The notes under the pieces are model-generated. The model searched no databases. It was not told the origin of the DNA and was given only the letters and a program-made list of their open reading frames with translations. Made by a program: the position numbers and the translations under genes. Positions 17,183 through 25,429 of a stretch of DNA of 64,000 nucleotides are shown one piece after another (position 1 is the first letter of the stretch; every line of letters begins with the position of its first letter). Origin of the DNA: Deinococcus humi (lineage in GTDB: Bacteria > Deinococcota > Deinococci > Deinococcales > Deinococcaceae); NCBI RefSeq assembly GCF_014201875.1, contig NZ_JACHFL010000004.1, positions 62,001 through 126,000 of the forward strand, written 5' to 3'.

Positions 17183-19028
17183 AGGCGCTGTTGCGCTCCA
17201 GGAGGCCATGGAGGACGCGGCGGCCACCCATCCGCGTCCTCACCTCCGCCGGGCCTGGCGGTCCCTGGACGGCTGGTGGGACTTCGCCGCCTGCGACGCC
17301 GAGGATCCCGAGGATGTGACGTACACCGGACGCATCCAGGTGCCCTACGCGCCCCAGACCTCGGCGAGCGGCCTTCAGGCTCCGCTGGATCTGTCGGTGA
17401 CCACCCTGTGGTACCGCACCCGGGTCTCCCCCTCACCGGCCGAGGTGCCTGCCCGGCACGAGCGCCTGCTGCTGCACTTTGGCGCCGTGGACTGGTCGGC
17501 CGAGGTCTACGTGAACGGCACGTTTGCCGCGCGGCATGAGGGCGGCTACACGCCCTTTACCGTGGACGTCAGCCGCGCAGCCAGACAGGGACCGTTCGAG
17601 ATCAGCCTGCGGGCGGTAGACGACCATTCCGACATGGCCATGCCGCGCGGCAAGCAGGACTGGCGCGAACCCCACGCCATCTGGTACCCGCCCACCAGCG
17701 GCATCTGGCGCAGTGTATGGACCGAGAAGGTGCACCGCCAGCACATCGAATCGCTCCGCTGGACTCCGGACCTGGCGCGCTTTGAACTGGTCGCGCTGGC
17801 CACGCTGGCCCACGCCCCCCTGCCCGGCACCCGCGTTCGCATCGAGGTGTTTGATGGACCGCAGGTCCTGGCCGACACGGACACCCTGGTCACCGGTCAG
17901 CACATGACCGTACCGCTGCGTCTCCCAGACCCAGGGGTTGATGACGCGCGCAACGGGTTCTTGTGGACCCCGGATCATCCCAAGCTGCTGGGCACCCGCG
18001 TGACCCTGAGTGTCGACGATGAGGTCGTCGATCAGACCGAAGGCTACGCCGCGCTGCGTTCGGTCGAAGCCCGCGGCCGGCGGTTCCTGCTCAACAGCAT
18101 TCCCCACCCCCTGCGCATGGCGCTGCACCAGGGCTACTGGGAAGACAGCGGCATGACGGGCGACGACCGGCGCTACCGCGAGGACGTGCTGCTGGCCCGG
18201 CGCCTAGGCTTCAACGGGCTGCGCCTACACCAGAAGATCGAAGACCCCCGCTTCGTGTACTGGTGTGACCGGCTGGGCCTGGCGCTGTGGGTGGACCTGC
18301 CCAGTGCCTACGCTTTTACGCCCACCAGCATCGAACGTCTGACCCGCACCTGGCTCGAAGTGCTGCGGCTCTACGCCTCCCATCCCAGCGTCGTGGTGTG
18401 GGTCCCGTTCAACGAATCCTGGGGCCTGCCAGATATCCCACGTGAACCGGCGCAACAGGACGCGCAGCGCGCGCTGTACGCCCTGACACGCACGCTCGAC
18501 AGCACCCGGCTGGTCAGCGGCAGTGACGGGTGGGAACAGGTGGTTAGCGACGTGTATACCCTGCATGACTACATTCAGGACCCGGAGACGCTGCTGCTGC
18601 GCTACGGCAGCAAGGCGGCCGTCGAGGAGAACATCGAGCGGCTGTGGCCTGGCGGACGGGAGCAGGGTCTTGGCGGTTTTGCTCCCGGGGACCGCCCGGT
18701 GATTCTCAGTGAGTTCGGGGGGACCTCGTGGGTGCCGGTGGGCGAGGACGGCTGGGGCTACGGGGTCGTGCGCGACACCCTGACCTTTACCGGGCGCGTA
18801 GAGGGCCTGCTGACAGCGGCGGACCGCGCCATCCTGGGCAAAGGCATTCACGGGTACTGCTATACCCAGCTGACCGACACCTATCAGGAAATGAACGGGC
18901 TGGCCGGCATGGACCGGATGCCCAAGGGCGACGTGCAACGGCTGTCCAGCGCGGTCCGCGGTGAGCCCTATGATCCCGCCAACCCACTGTGGTACTCCAA
19001 GCGCTGGCGGGGTCAGCGCAACCCGTGA
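17175..19028 (+). CDS. GH2-family beta-glycosidase
   Basis: This 617-residue GH2 enzyme is shorter than the beta-mannosidase-like one at 5.8-8.4 kb and lacks large C-terminal domains. It shows a jelly-roll N-domain (FGAVDWSAEVYVNG, GGYTPFTVDV), an Ig-like domain and a TIM barrel, with acid/base Glu at residue 414 in VPFNESWG and nucleophile Glu at residue 513 in ILSEFGGT. Substrates of such enzymes include beta-galactosides, glucuronides and mannosides; the sequence does not decide which. The start overlaps the GH38 stop by eight bases. It is cytoplasmic by lack of a signal peptide. Confidence 0.85.
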   Translation: MTEGAVALQEAMEDAAATHPRPHLRRAWRSLDGWWDFAACDAEDPEDVTYTGRIQVPYAPQTSASGLQAPLDLSVTTLWYRTRVSPSPAEVPARHERLLLHFGAVDWSAEVYVNGTFAARHEGGYTPFTVDVSRAARQGPFEISLRAVDDHSDMAMPRGKQDWREPHAIWYPPTSGIWRSVWTEKVHRQHIESLRWTPDLARFELVALATLAHAPLPGTRVRIEVFDGPQVLADTDTLVTGQHMTVPLRLPDPGVDDARNGFLWTPDHPKLLGTRVTLSVDDEVVDQTEGYAALRSVEARGRRFLLNSIPHPLRMALHQGYWEDSGMTGDDRRYREDVLLARRLGFNGLRLHQKIEDPRFVYWCDRLGLALWVDLPSAYAFTPTSIERLTRTWLEVLRLYASHPSVVVWVPFNESWGLPDIPREPAQQDAQRALYALTRTLDSTRLVSGSDGWEQVVSDVYTLHDYIQDPETLLLRYGSKAAVEENIERLWPGGREQGLGGFAPGDRPVILSEFGGTSWVPVGEDGWGYGVVRDTLTFTGRVEGLLTAADRAILGKGIHGYCYTQLTDTYQEMNGLAGMDRMPKGDVQRLSSAVRGEPYDPANPLWYSKRWRGQRNP

Positions 19029-20380
19029 GCCGCATCGTGATCGTCGGCGCGGGGGGCATGACCTTCCCGCTGACCCTCGCGGCCGACTTGCTGACGCAGC
19101 CGGTCCTGCGGGCGGCCACACTGGTCCTCTACGACCCTGACGTATTGCGCGCCGGGCGGACGGCCCAGGCGATCCGTGACGTGGCCCGTGCCCACGGGCG
19201 CACCCTGGAGCTCGAGGTCACTGCGGACCGCCGTGCGGCGCTGCGCGGGGCCACCCACATGGTGCTGACTTACCAGATCGGCGGTCTGGACGCCTTCCGC
19301 TCGGACCTGGAGATTCCCCGCCGTTATGGCGTCGACTGCGTGGCCGGCGATACCCTCAATCCCGGTGGGATCATGCGCTTCGTGCGCAGCAGCGCTTCAT
19401 TCGAGGTGCTGGCGCAGGACGTCATGGAGCTGTGTCCGGACGCGCTGGTCATCAACTACACCAACCCGATGGCCATGAACACCCTCTACCTCACGCAGCT
19501 TGGCGTGCGGGTGGTGGGCCTGTGTCACAGCATCCCAGGCACAGCGGAGTTGATCGCCCGGCTGCTGGACGTCACCCCAGAAGCCCTGGTCTACCGGGCC
19601 GCCGGCATCAATCACCAGGCCTGGTTTGTGAGGCTCGAGGCGAACGGCACGGACCAGCAGGATGCCCTGCGCCGTGCGCTGCGAGAGCGTTTCCTTCCCG
19701 GCTGTGGTGGAACGACCCCCTGGACCGAAGGAGGCGCCACCTACGCTGGAGGCCAGGAGCGGGTCCGCGCAGAACTGATGGAGACCTTCGGTTATTTCAC
19801 GAGTGAATCGAGTCACCATGCCTCGGAGTACGTGCCGTATTTCCGGCGCTCGCCCGAGAGCGTCAAGGCCTACCTGCCACGCCGCTGGGATTATCTGCGG
19901 ACCGCTCAGGCAAGCGCAGGTCAGGAAAGTGCCCTGACCGCCGCCAGTGTCGAGCGGCTCAGCCGTGACCTGCGGCCGTCTGGCGAGTGGGCCATGCCGC
20001 TGATCGCTGCACTGGTGGGCGGCGATCCGGCCCACATCTACGTGAATGTCCGCAATGACGGTTGGATCTCCAATCTGCCGGGTGAGGCGTGCGTGGAGGT
20101 GCCGGCTACGGCGGACGCCAGCGGCATCAGTCCGGCGCGGATCGGGCGGCTGCCCGGGGCCTGCGCGGGCCTGAATCTCACTGGGATTGCCCTGCAGACC
20201 GCCGTGGTGGATGCCGTCACCCACCGCGACCCGACCGGTCTGCAGGCGGCCTTCGCTCTGGATCCCCTCACCGCGAGTCAGCTCGATCTCAGCGACATTC
20301 GCGTCATGGCGAAGGAGTTGTTTCAGGCGCAGCGGCCCTGGCTGCCTGCCTGGCTCGGCGGGCCGGAGGTCCAGGCGTGA
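19025..20380 (+). CDS. GH4 NAD+-dependent glycosidase, alpha-galactosidase/alpha-glucosidase type
   Basis: The 451-residue protein starts with a dinucleotide-binding segment (RIVIVGAGGMTF), followed by LVINYTNPM, LCHSIPGTAE and AAGINHQAWF. In GH4, the Cys and His corresponding to C167 and H197 bind the catalytic Mn2+, and hydrolysis proceeds by an NAD+-dependent oxidation/elimination route. The start is a GTG at 19025 that overlaps the GH2 stop by four bases (GTGA). GH4 members act on alpha- or beta-glycosides, sometimes 6-phosphorylated. The substrate here is inferred only as an alpha-hexoside of the locus. Confidence 0.87.
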   Translation: MSRIVIVGAGGMTFPLTLAADLLTQPVLRAATLVLYDPDVLRAGRTAQAIRDVARAHGRTLELEVTADRRAALRGATHMVLTYQIGGLDAFRSDLEIPRRYGVDCVAGDTLNPGGIMRFVRSSASFEVLAQDVMELCPDALVINYTNPMAMNTLYLTQLGVRVVGLCHSIPGTAELIARLLDVTPEALVYRAAGINHQAWFVRLEANGTDQQDALRRALRERFLPGCGGTTPWTEGGATYAGGQERVRAELMETFGYFTSESSHHASEYVPYFRRSPESVKAYLPRRWDYLRTAQASAGQESALTAASVERLSRDLRPSGEWAMPLIAALVGGDPAHIYVNVRNDGWISNLPGEACVEVPATADASGISPARIGRLPGACAGLNLTGIALQTAVVDAVTHRDPTGLQAAFALDPLTASQLDLSDIRVMAKELFQAQRPWLPAWLGGPEVQA

Positions 20381-20422
20381 AGCGCAGGGTGACCCAGGGC
20401 CGGCCGAACCGGCCCGATGTCC

Positions 20423-20434
20423 GGCCGCGCGGCC
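20423..20434. promoter_or_regulatory. Perfect 12-base palindrome upstream of the ROK repressor gene
   Basis: GGCCGCGCGGCC is a perfect palindrome in the 110 bases between the GH4 stop and the repressor start. A TACAAT element, like a -10 box, begins four bases after it. Together they could form an operator and promoter for separate repressor expression. In GC-rich DNA such a palindrome can also occur by chance. Confidence 0.25.
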
Positions 20435-20490
20435 AGGGTACAATGGCGCAAGATGGGTATAGCCAGGCGCTGTCCGGGACCGGGAACACG

Positions 20491-21732
20491 ATGAATCAGG
20501 GCAGGTCCAGGAGTATCCGGCAGGGGCGCAACCTGCCTGAAGTGCGGGCCGACAACCTCAGCGTGGTGGTGGAGGCCCTGCAGAAGTTGCAGCCGATTTC
20601 CCGCAGCGCCCTGGCAGACGCAACTGGACTCACGGCGGCCAGCATCACGCACATGGTGAACGAACTCACAGCCTTTGACCTGCTGGTGGAAGTGCCCTCG
20701 AACGAGCGTCAGGTGGGCCGGCGGCCTACCCTGCTCTCGTTCAACCGGCAGCGTGGCCAGTTGATCGGCATCGAGGTCTCACGCACCCGGATCCACGCGA
20801 TCCGCTCGGACTTCAGCGGTCAAGCGCTGGCCCACCTGGAGCGGCCATTCCGGCCCACAGCTTCTGTTAAGAAAGGGCTGACGGCCATTGGCGACGTCAT
20901 CGCAGAACTGATTGATCCCCTGCTGCCCCTGCTGGGCATCGGCGTGGGCATCCCCGGCCCCGTCAACAGCACCCTGGGCATCGTGATTGAGCCTCCAAAT
21001 TTTGGCAAGTGGCGCAATGTCTCCCTGGCCGACGCCCTGAGCGAACGGTTCGGCGTCCCCTGCTGGCTGGATGACGATGCCAAAGCGGCGGCTTACGGGG
21101 AACGCTGGTACGGTGCCGGGCGCCATGAGGAGACGCTGCTGTACATCTCACTGCGCTCTGGTGTGGGCGCCGGCCTGATCGTCGGCGACCGGGTCTACCG
21201 CGGCGCGCACGAGCTGGCTGGCGAGATCGGCCACACCACCATTCACGTCGACGGACCGCTGTGCGAGTGCGGCAATCGCGGCTGCCTCGAGACGCTGGTC
21301 AGCATCCCGGCCATCATGCAAGAGGCGCGCCGGCTCGGGCTGGACATCGCCGAACCAGGAGATCTTCACCGGCTGGCCCTCGCCGGGGACACGGTGGCAC
21401 AGAACATCAAAGACCGCGTGTATCTGTATCTGCTGGCGGCCCTGGTCAATGCGGTGAACCACTACGACCCTGCAGTCATCGTGCTGGGCGGTCAGCTGGT
21501 GCGGTCCTGGCCTGACCTCACGGCGACGCTGGCCCGCAACGTCAAGGGACGGTCTTTTGGCTACCTCTCCCAGGACGTCCGTGTCGTGGAGAGCCTGCTG
21601 GCCGCCGACGCGTCGGCACTGGGGGCAGTGGCCATAGCCATCCACCACATTCTGCGTGACCCGGGACAGACGCTGCCCGACACACCGGTGACCGGACTGC
21701 ACATCGATGGCCCTGAATTGCGGGCGCCTTGA
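20491..21732 (+). CDS. ROK-family transcriptional repressor, NagC/XylR-type
   Basis: The 413-residue protein has an N-terminal winged helix-turn-helix (residues about 22-70, with SRSALADATGLTAASITHMV) joined to a ROK sugar-binding domain. The ROK zinc motif is at residues 258-266 (CECGNRGCLE), and GIGVGIPGPVN and LDDDAKAAAYGE are also present. It should repress the glycan operons until a mono- or oligosaccharide inducer binds. The start at 20491 gives the usual length and has a GGGA box. Starts at 20443 (ATG) and 20377 (GTG overlapping the GH4 stop) are possible and would add an unconserved tail. It is the last gene of the plus-strand operon. Confidence 0.88.
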   Translation: MNQGRSRSIRQGRNLPEVRADNLSVVVEALQKLQPISRSALADATGLTAASITHMVNELTAFDLLVEVPSNERQVGRRPTLLSFNRQRGQLIGIEVSRTRIHAIRSDFSGQALAHLERPFRPTASVKKGLTAIGDVIAELIDPLLPLLGIGVGIPGPVNSTLGIVIEPPNFGKWRNVSLADALSERFGVPCWLDDDAKAAAYGERWYGAGRHEETLLYISLRSGVGAGLIVGDRVYRGAHELAGEIGHTTIHVDGPLCECGNRGCLETLVSIPAIMQEARRLGLDIAEPGDLHRLALAGDTVAQNIKDRVYLYLLAALVNAVNHYDPAVIVLGGQLVRSWPDLTATLARNVKGRSFGYLSQDVRVVESLLAADASALGAVAIAIHHILRDPGQTLPDTPVTGLHIDGPELRAP

Positions 21733-21779
21733 TTGCCCGCAGCAGGAATTCAACACGTTCGGGCACGATCAGCAGTGAC

Positions 21780-21816
21780 CAGGGCGCGCTGGCCAAATCT
21801 TGGCCAGCGCGCCCTG
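21780..21816. terminator. 17-bp perfect hairpin between convergent genes
   Basis: CAGGGCGCGCTGGCCAA and its exact reverse complement flank a three-base loop (ATC). The hairpin lies between the stop of the ROK repressor on the plus strand and the stop of the permease on the minus strand. It probably stops transcription from both directions. Neither side has a strong T tract, so it is not a textbook intrinsic terminator, but the position and stability support this role. Confidence 0.7.
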
Positions 21817-21829
21817 TCAAGGTGCCGTC

Positions 21830-22729
21830 TTATCCTTTCACGCCGCCGCTCACGGAAGCGCCTTCCACGAAGTAGCGCTGGAAGGTAAAGAACAGGATAA
21901 TGACTGGCAGCATCACCAGCAGGGCCGCCGCCATCAGGTACTGCCACTGCACGGCCGTGGCGGTGCGGAAGAACTGCAGCCCGACCTGCAGGGTGTAAAG
22001 CCTCTCGTCGTTGAGGTACAGCAGTGGGCCCACGTAGCTGTCCCAGGCGCCTTCGAAAGTAAAGATCGCGACCGTCGCCAGGGCTGGCTTGGACAACGGC
22101 ATGACCACCCGGCTCCAGATCCAGAAATCACTGGCGCCGTCCACCCGCGCGGCCTCAGAATACTCGTTGGGAATCCCCATGAAGAACTGACGCAGCAAGA
22201 AGGTGAAAAAGGCCCCCGCAAAGAAGCTGGGCACGATCAGCGGCAGGTACGTCCCCACCCAGTGCAGTCTGGAGAACAGGATGTACTGGGGGATCAAGGT
22301 CACCATCCCTGGAATCATCATGGTGGCCAGCAGAATGCCGAACATCAGGTCACGGCCTGGAAAACGCAGCTTCGCGAAGCCGTAGGCGGCCAGCGAAGAG
22401 GACAGCACCGTGCCGACCACCACGGCCACGGCATACAGGGCCGTGTTGATGGCGTAGCGGGTAAATGGCGCCAGCGACCAGGCTTTACTGAAGTTATCGA
22501 AGCGCAGTGGATCGGGGATCCAGATGGGTGGGTTGGCGTAGACCTGGGTGTCGGCCTTCAGGGCAGTGGAAAGCATCCATAGCGCCGGGAACAGGACCGC
22601 CGCGCTGATGGCACACAGCAGGGCGAACGCCATCAGTTTCCAGAAGAGATTCTTCGCGATCGGACCGTTAAACCGGGGCCGCTTGGCGACCGGAGCAGCC
22701 GAGCTGGGCAGATTCTGTTGGACAGTCAT
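21830..22729 (-). CDS. Carbohydrate ABC transporter permease, MalG type
   Basis: The 299-residue protein has six predicted membrane segments and the EAA loop near EYSEAARVDGASDFWIW...PLSKPALAT, which docks with the transport ATPase. It is the MalG/LacG-type (CUT1) permease. The start at 22729 shares one base with the stop of the partner permease (TGATG). It should form a heterodimer with that partner to import an oligosaccharide of the locus. No ATPase or binding protein is encoded nearby. Confidence 0.9.
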   Translation of the reverse strand: MTVQQNLPSSAAPVAKRPRFNGPIAKNLFWKLMAFALLCAISAAVLFPALWMLSTALKADTQVYANPPIWIPDPLRFDNFSKAWSLAPFTRYAINTALYAVAVVVGTVLSSSLAAYGFAKLRFPGRDLMFGILLATMMIPGMVTLIPQYILFSRLHWVGTYLPLIVPSFFAGAFFTFLLRQFFMGIPNEYSEAARVDGASDFWIWSRVVMPLSKPALATVAIFTFEGAWDSYVGPLLYLNDERLYTLQVGLQFFRTATAVQWQYLMAAALLVMLPVIILFFTFQRYFVEGASVSGGVKG

Positions 22730-23640
22730 CAGCGAGCCTCTCCCTCGTAGTACACCCAGCGGCGCGAGACCCAGAACTGCAAGCCCGTCAGCATCAGGGT
22801 AATGATCAGGAGCACCCAGGCCATCGCGCTGGCGTAGCCCATCTGGTACTCGCCGAAAGCTTTTTGCCACATGTACAGGCCGTAGAACAACGTTGAGTAC
22901 GACGGTCCACCCTTACCCCCCTCTGAAACGATCAGTGAGGTCTCCCAGAACTGAAAGGCGGCAGAAATGCCGGTCACCAGTTTGAAGAAAATGGTAGGCG
23001 ACATCATGGGTACGGTGATGGCCCAGAACTGCTTGACCGGCGAAGCACCGTCGAGCATGGCCGCTTCATACAGGTGCCGGGGAATCCCCTGGAGACCGGC
23101 CAGGTAGATGATGTAGCCGCCCGCTGCACCCCACATGCTCATGATGACCAGGGCGGGTTTGGCCCAGGTGGGGTCGGCGAACCACAGCGGAGGGTTGTCC
23201 ACGCCGATGGCCCTGAGAAAGACGTTGATGGGACCGAAATCAGGATTGAAGACCCACAGCCACAGCAGGAGCACCGCCACACCCGTCAACACTTTGGGAA
23301 GAAAGAAGATGGTACGGAAAATGCGTTGTCCGGGAATCTTCTGGTTCAGCAGCACCGCGATCAGGACGCCGGTGAACACACTGAGCGGCACGGCAAACAG
23401 GACATAGAAACCGGTGTTGTACAGCGACGTCCAGAACAGGTCGTCATCGAAAAACAGCCGTCGATAGTTGTCCCAGCCGACCCAGGTCGCTTTGGAAGTG
23501 ATGTCGTAGTTGGTAAAGCTGGCGTACAGCGACCACAGCATCGGGCCTGCCACAAACAGTAGGAAACCGAGAAACCAGGGGGCGATAAACAGATAACCGG
23601 TGAGCGCTTCTTTCCGCCGGACCTGGCTCATGCGGGCCAT
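22729..23640 (-). CDS. Carbohydrate ABC transporter permease, MalF type
   Basis: The 303-residue protein has a cytoplasmic N-terminus (RRKEALTGYLFIAPWFLGF, typical of UgpA/LacF-type permeases), six membrane segments and the EAA loop HLYEAAMLDGASPVKQFWAITVPMMSP. It is the first gene of a two-gene minus-strand operon and pairs with the downstream permease. Its promoter lies in the gap shared with the ROK kinase operon. The permease role is clear; the transported sugar is inferred to be a mannose-containing oligosaccharide. Confidence 0.9.
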   Translation of the reverse strand: MARMSQVRRKEALTGYLFIAPWFLGFLLFVAGPMLWSLYASFTNYDITSKATWVGWDNYRRLFFDDDLFWTSLYNTGFYVLFAVPLSVFTGVLIAVLLNQKIPGQRIFRTIFFLPKVLTGVAVLLLWLWVFNPDFGPINVFLRAIGVDNPPLWFADPTWAKPALVIMSMWGAAGGYIIYLAGLQGIPRHLYEAAMLDGASPVKQFWAITVPMMSPTIFFKLVTGISAAFQFWETSLIVSEGGKGGPSYSTLFYGLYMWQKAFGEYQMGYASAMAWVLLIITLMLTGLQFWVSRRWVYYEGEAR

Positions 23641-23855
23641 GTGAACCTCCTGAAGGGGGACGGCTGATAGGGATGCAGTGACGACAGGCTCATCGGCAAC
23701 TGCGGAGCGGCGGCCTTCTTTGCTCTGTCTCGGCCAGGGACGTCAGTACACGGGTGAGTTGCTTAAATATATAAAAAAATTGAAGCTTTTGGTATATGCT
23801 CATGGGCAAGGCCAGCGCCCCAACCCATCTTCACCTGACTGCAGAGGAGCCCCCC
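23641..23855. promoter_or_regulatory. Divergent promoter region between permease and ROK kinase operons
   Basis: This 215-base gap holds the promoters of both flanking operons. It contains a strikingly AT-rich stretch at 23762-23785 with CTTAAA and TTGAAG as imperfect inverted arms 12 bases apart, and a TATGCT element at 23795-23800. The AT-rich core resembles the one at 14.64 kb and could be a second target of the same ROK repressor. That link is inference. Confidence 0.45.
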
Positions 23856-24845
23856 ATGACCACGCTTCCGCTGGAGGCCAACCCACGCCATGTCCTGGCA
23901 ATTGACATTGGTGGGACCAAACTCGCCGCCGGGATTGTCACCGCGACCGGCGAACTGCTGGACACGGTCCGCACGCCGACCTTTGTCGAGCAAGGCCCGG
24001 ACAGGATCGTTGAACGGCTGCTTGACCTGAGCCGGACCCTGCTGCAGCGCAGCCGCGCGTCGGTCAGTCGGGTCGGGATCGGGTGCGGTGGTCCCCTGGA
24101 TACCCGGCGAGGACTGATCCAGAATCCCCCGAACCTGCCTGGCTGGATCGAGTATCCCCTCGTGCGCCGGATTCAGGCTGGCCTGGGGCTCCCAGTGTCC
24201 CTGGAGAACGACGCCAATGCTGCGGCCCTGGCCGAGTACCACTTTGGTGCCGGCCAGGGCACCCGGCACATGGTCTACCTGACCATTTCGACCGGCATCG
24301 GCGGGGGCCTGATCCTGGACGGTGAACTCTACCGCGGCAAGCACGGCAACGCGGGTGAACTCGGGCACATCCAGGTGCGCTACGACGGGCGGCCCTGCAA
24401 CTGTGGAGGCCGCGGCTGTCTCGAAGGCTACGCCTCTGGCACCAATATCGCCCGGCGCGCCCGTGAACTTGCGGCCCACCATCCGGAATCGCTGCTGGCC
24501 CGCCTGGTCCCCAGTCTGGAAGACATTCAGGCCCAGACCGTCCTGGCAGCCCTGCAGGCCGGCGACCCGGTCGCTCACGCGCTGTGGGACGAAACACTGG
24601 ACATGCTGGCGGCGGGGGTGGCCAGCATCGTGCACGCCTTTGATCCCGAGCGCGTGGTGATTGGCGGCGGCATCAGCAATTTCGCAGATCTGCTCTTTCC
24701 CCCTCTCCGCGAACGGGTGGCGCGGCGCAGCATGCCGGCGCTCGCCGACAGCGTGGATATCTGCCCCGCAGCGTTCGCAGAGAACGTTGGCATCCTGGGT
24801 GCGGCAGCCGTCGCACTGCGGGAGCCGATGGAGGTTTCGTTATGA
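23856..24845 (+). CDS. ROK-family sugar kinase
   Basis: The 329-residue protein lacks a DNA-binding domain and has kinase signatures: DIGGTK at residues 17-22 (phosphate-binding), ENDANAAALAE with the catalytic base region, STGIGGG, and the zinc motif CNCGGRGCLE at 181-190. ROK kinases phosphorylate glucose, mannose, fructose, N-acetylglucosamine or N-acetylmannosamine at C6. In this locus mannose or GlcNAc is the most likely substrate. The start at 23856 has GAGGAG six bases upstream. The stop overlaps the SIS gene by four bases. Confidence 0.88.
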   Translation: MTTLPLEANPRHVLAIDIGGTKLAAGIVTATGELLDTVRTPTFVEQGPDRIVERLLDLSRTLLQRSRASVSRVGIGCGGPLDTRRGLIQNPPNLPGWIEYPLVRRIQAGLGLPVSLENDANAAALAEYHFGAGQGTRHMVYLTISTGIGGGLILDGELYRGKHGNAGELGHIQVRYDGRPCNCGGRGCLEGYASGTNIARRARELAAHHPESLLARLVPSLEDIQAQTVLAALQAGDPVAHALWDETLDMLAAGVASIVHAFDPERVVIGGGISNFADLLFPPLRERVARRSMPALADSVDICPAAFAENVGILGAAAVALREPMEVSL

Positions 24846-25429
24846 CCCTGGCCACCGAGCATCTTCACAGCTACATCGACCGGCACCGCCAGGCCCTCGA
24901 CCGCCTGGCTGGACTCGCCCCGGAAGTCCGCCTGACGGCGCAGGCCTGCGTGGACGCGCTACAGCGCGGCAACAAACTCCTGATCTGCGGCAATGGCGGC
25001 AGCGCGGCCGACGCGCAACACTTTGCCGCGGAACTGACCGGACGCTACCGCCGGGAACGCCGCCCCCTGCCGGCCATCGCCCTGACCACAGACTCAAGTG
25101 CGCTGACCTGCATCGGCAACGACTACGCGTTCGAGGAGGTGTTTGCCCGGCAGGTTCAGGCCCTCGCCCAACCCGGTGATGTGCTGGTGGGCATCACCAC
25201 CAGTGGGCGCAGTGCCAACGTCATTCGTGCGCTGGAAGCCGCCCGCAGGCGCGGAGCCTTTACCGTCGCCCTGACCGGAGAGGGCGGTGGCCCGGCGGCA
25301 CAGTGCGCCGACGTGAGTCTGCGGGCACCAAGCGAGCACACCGCGCAGATCCAGGAAATCCACATTCTGCTGATTCACGTGCTGTGTGAGACCATCGATG
25401 ACGCTTTTGTCGAGGACGCTCAGGCATGA
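24842..25429 (+). CDS. SIS-domain sugar-phosphate isomerase, GmhA-like
   Basis: The 195-residue protein is a single SIS domain with the phosphate-binding GNGGSAADAQHFAAEL at residues 50-65, TTSGRSANVI at 119-128, and QIQEIHILLIHVLCE near the C-terminus, which supplies metal ligands in GmhA-type sedoheptulose-7-phosphate isomerases. Between a sugar kinase and a mannosidase, it may instead isomerise a hexose phosphate such as mannose 6-phosphate. Four-base overlaps on both sides couple it to its neighbours. Confidence 0.82.
   Translation: MTLATEHLHSYIDRHRQALDRLAGLAPEVRLTAQACVDALQRGNKLLICGNGGSAADAQHFAAELTGRYRRERRPLPAIALTTDSSALTCIGNDYAFEEVFARQVQALAQPGDVLVGITTSGRSANVIRALEAARRRGAFTVALTGEGGGPAAQCADVSLRAPSEHTAQIQEIHILLIHVLCETIDDAFVEDAQA

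Noticed and set aside
15413..17227. A long minus-strand frame opposite the GH38 gene
   Set aside because: Same shadow effect. The plus-strand frame has clear catalytic motifs.
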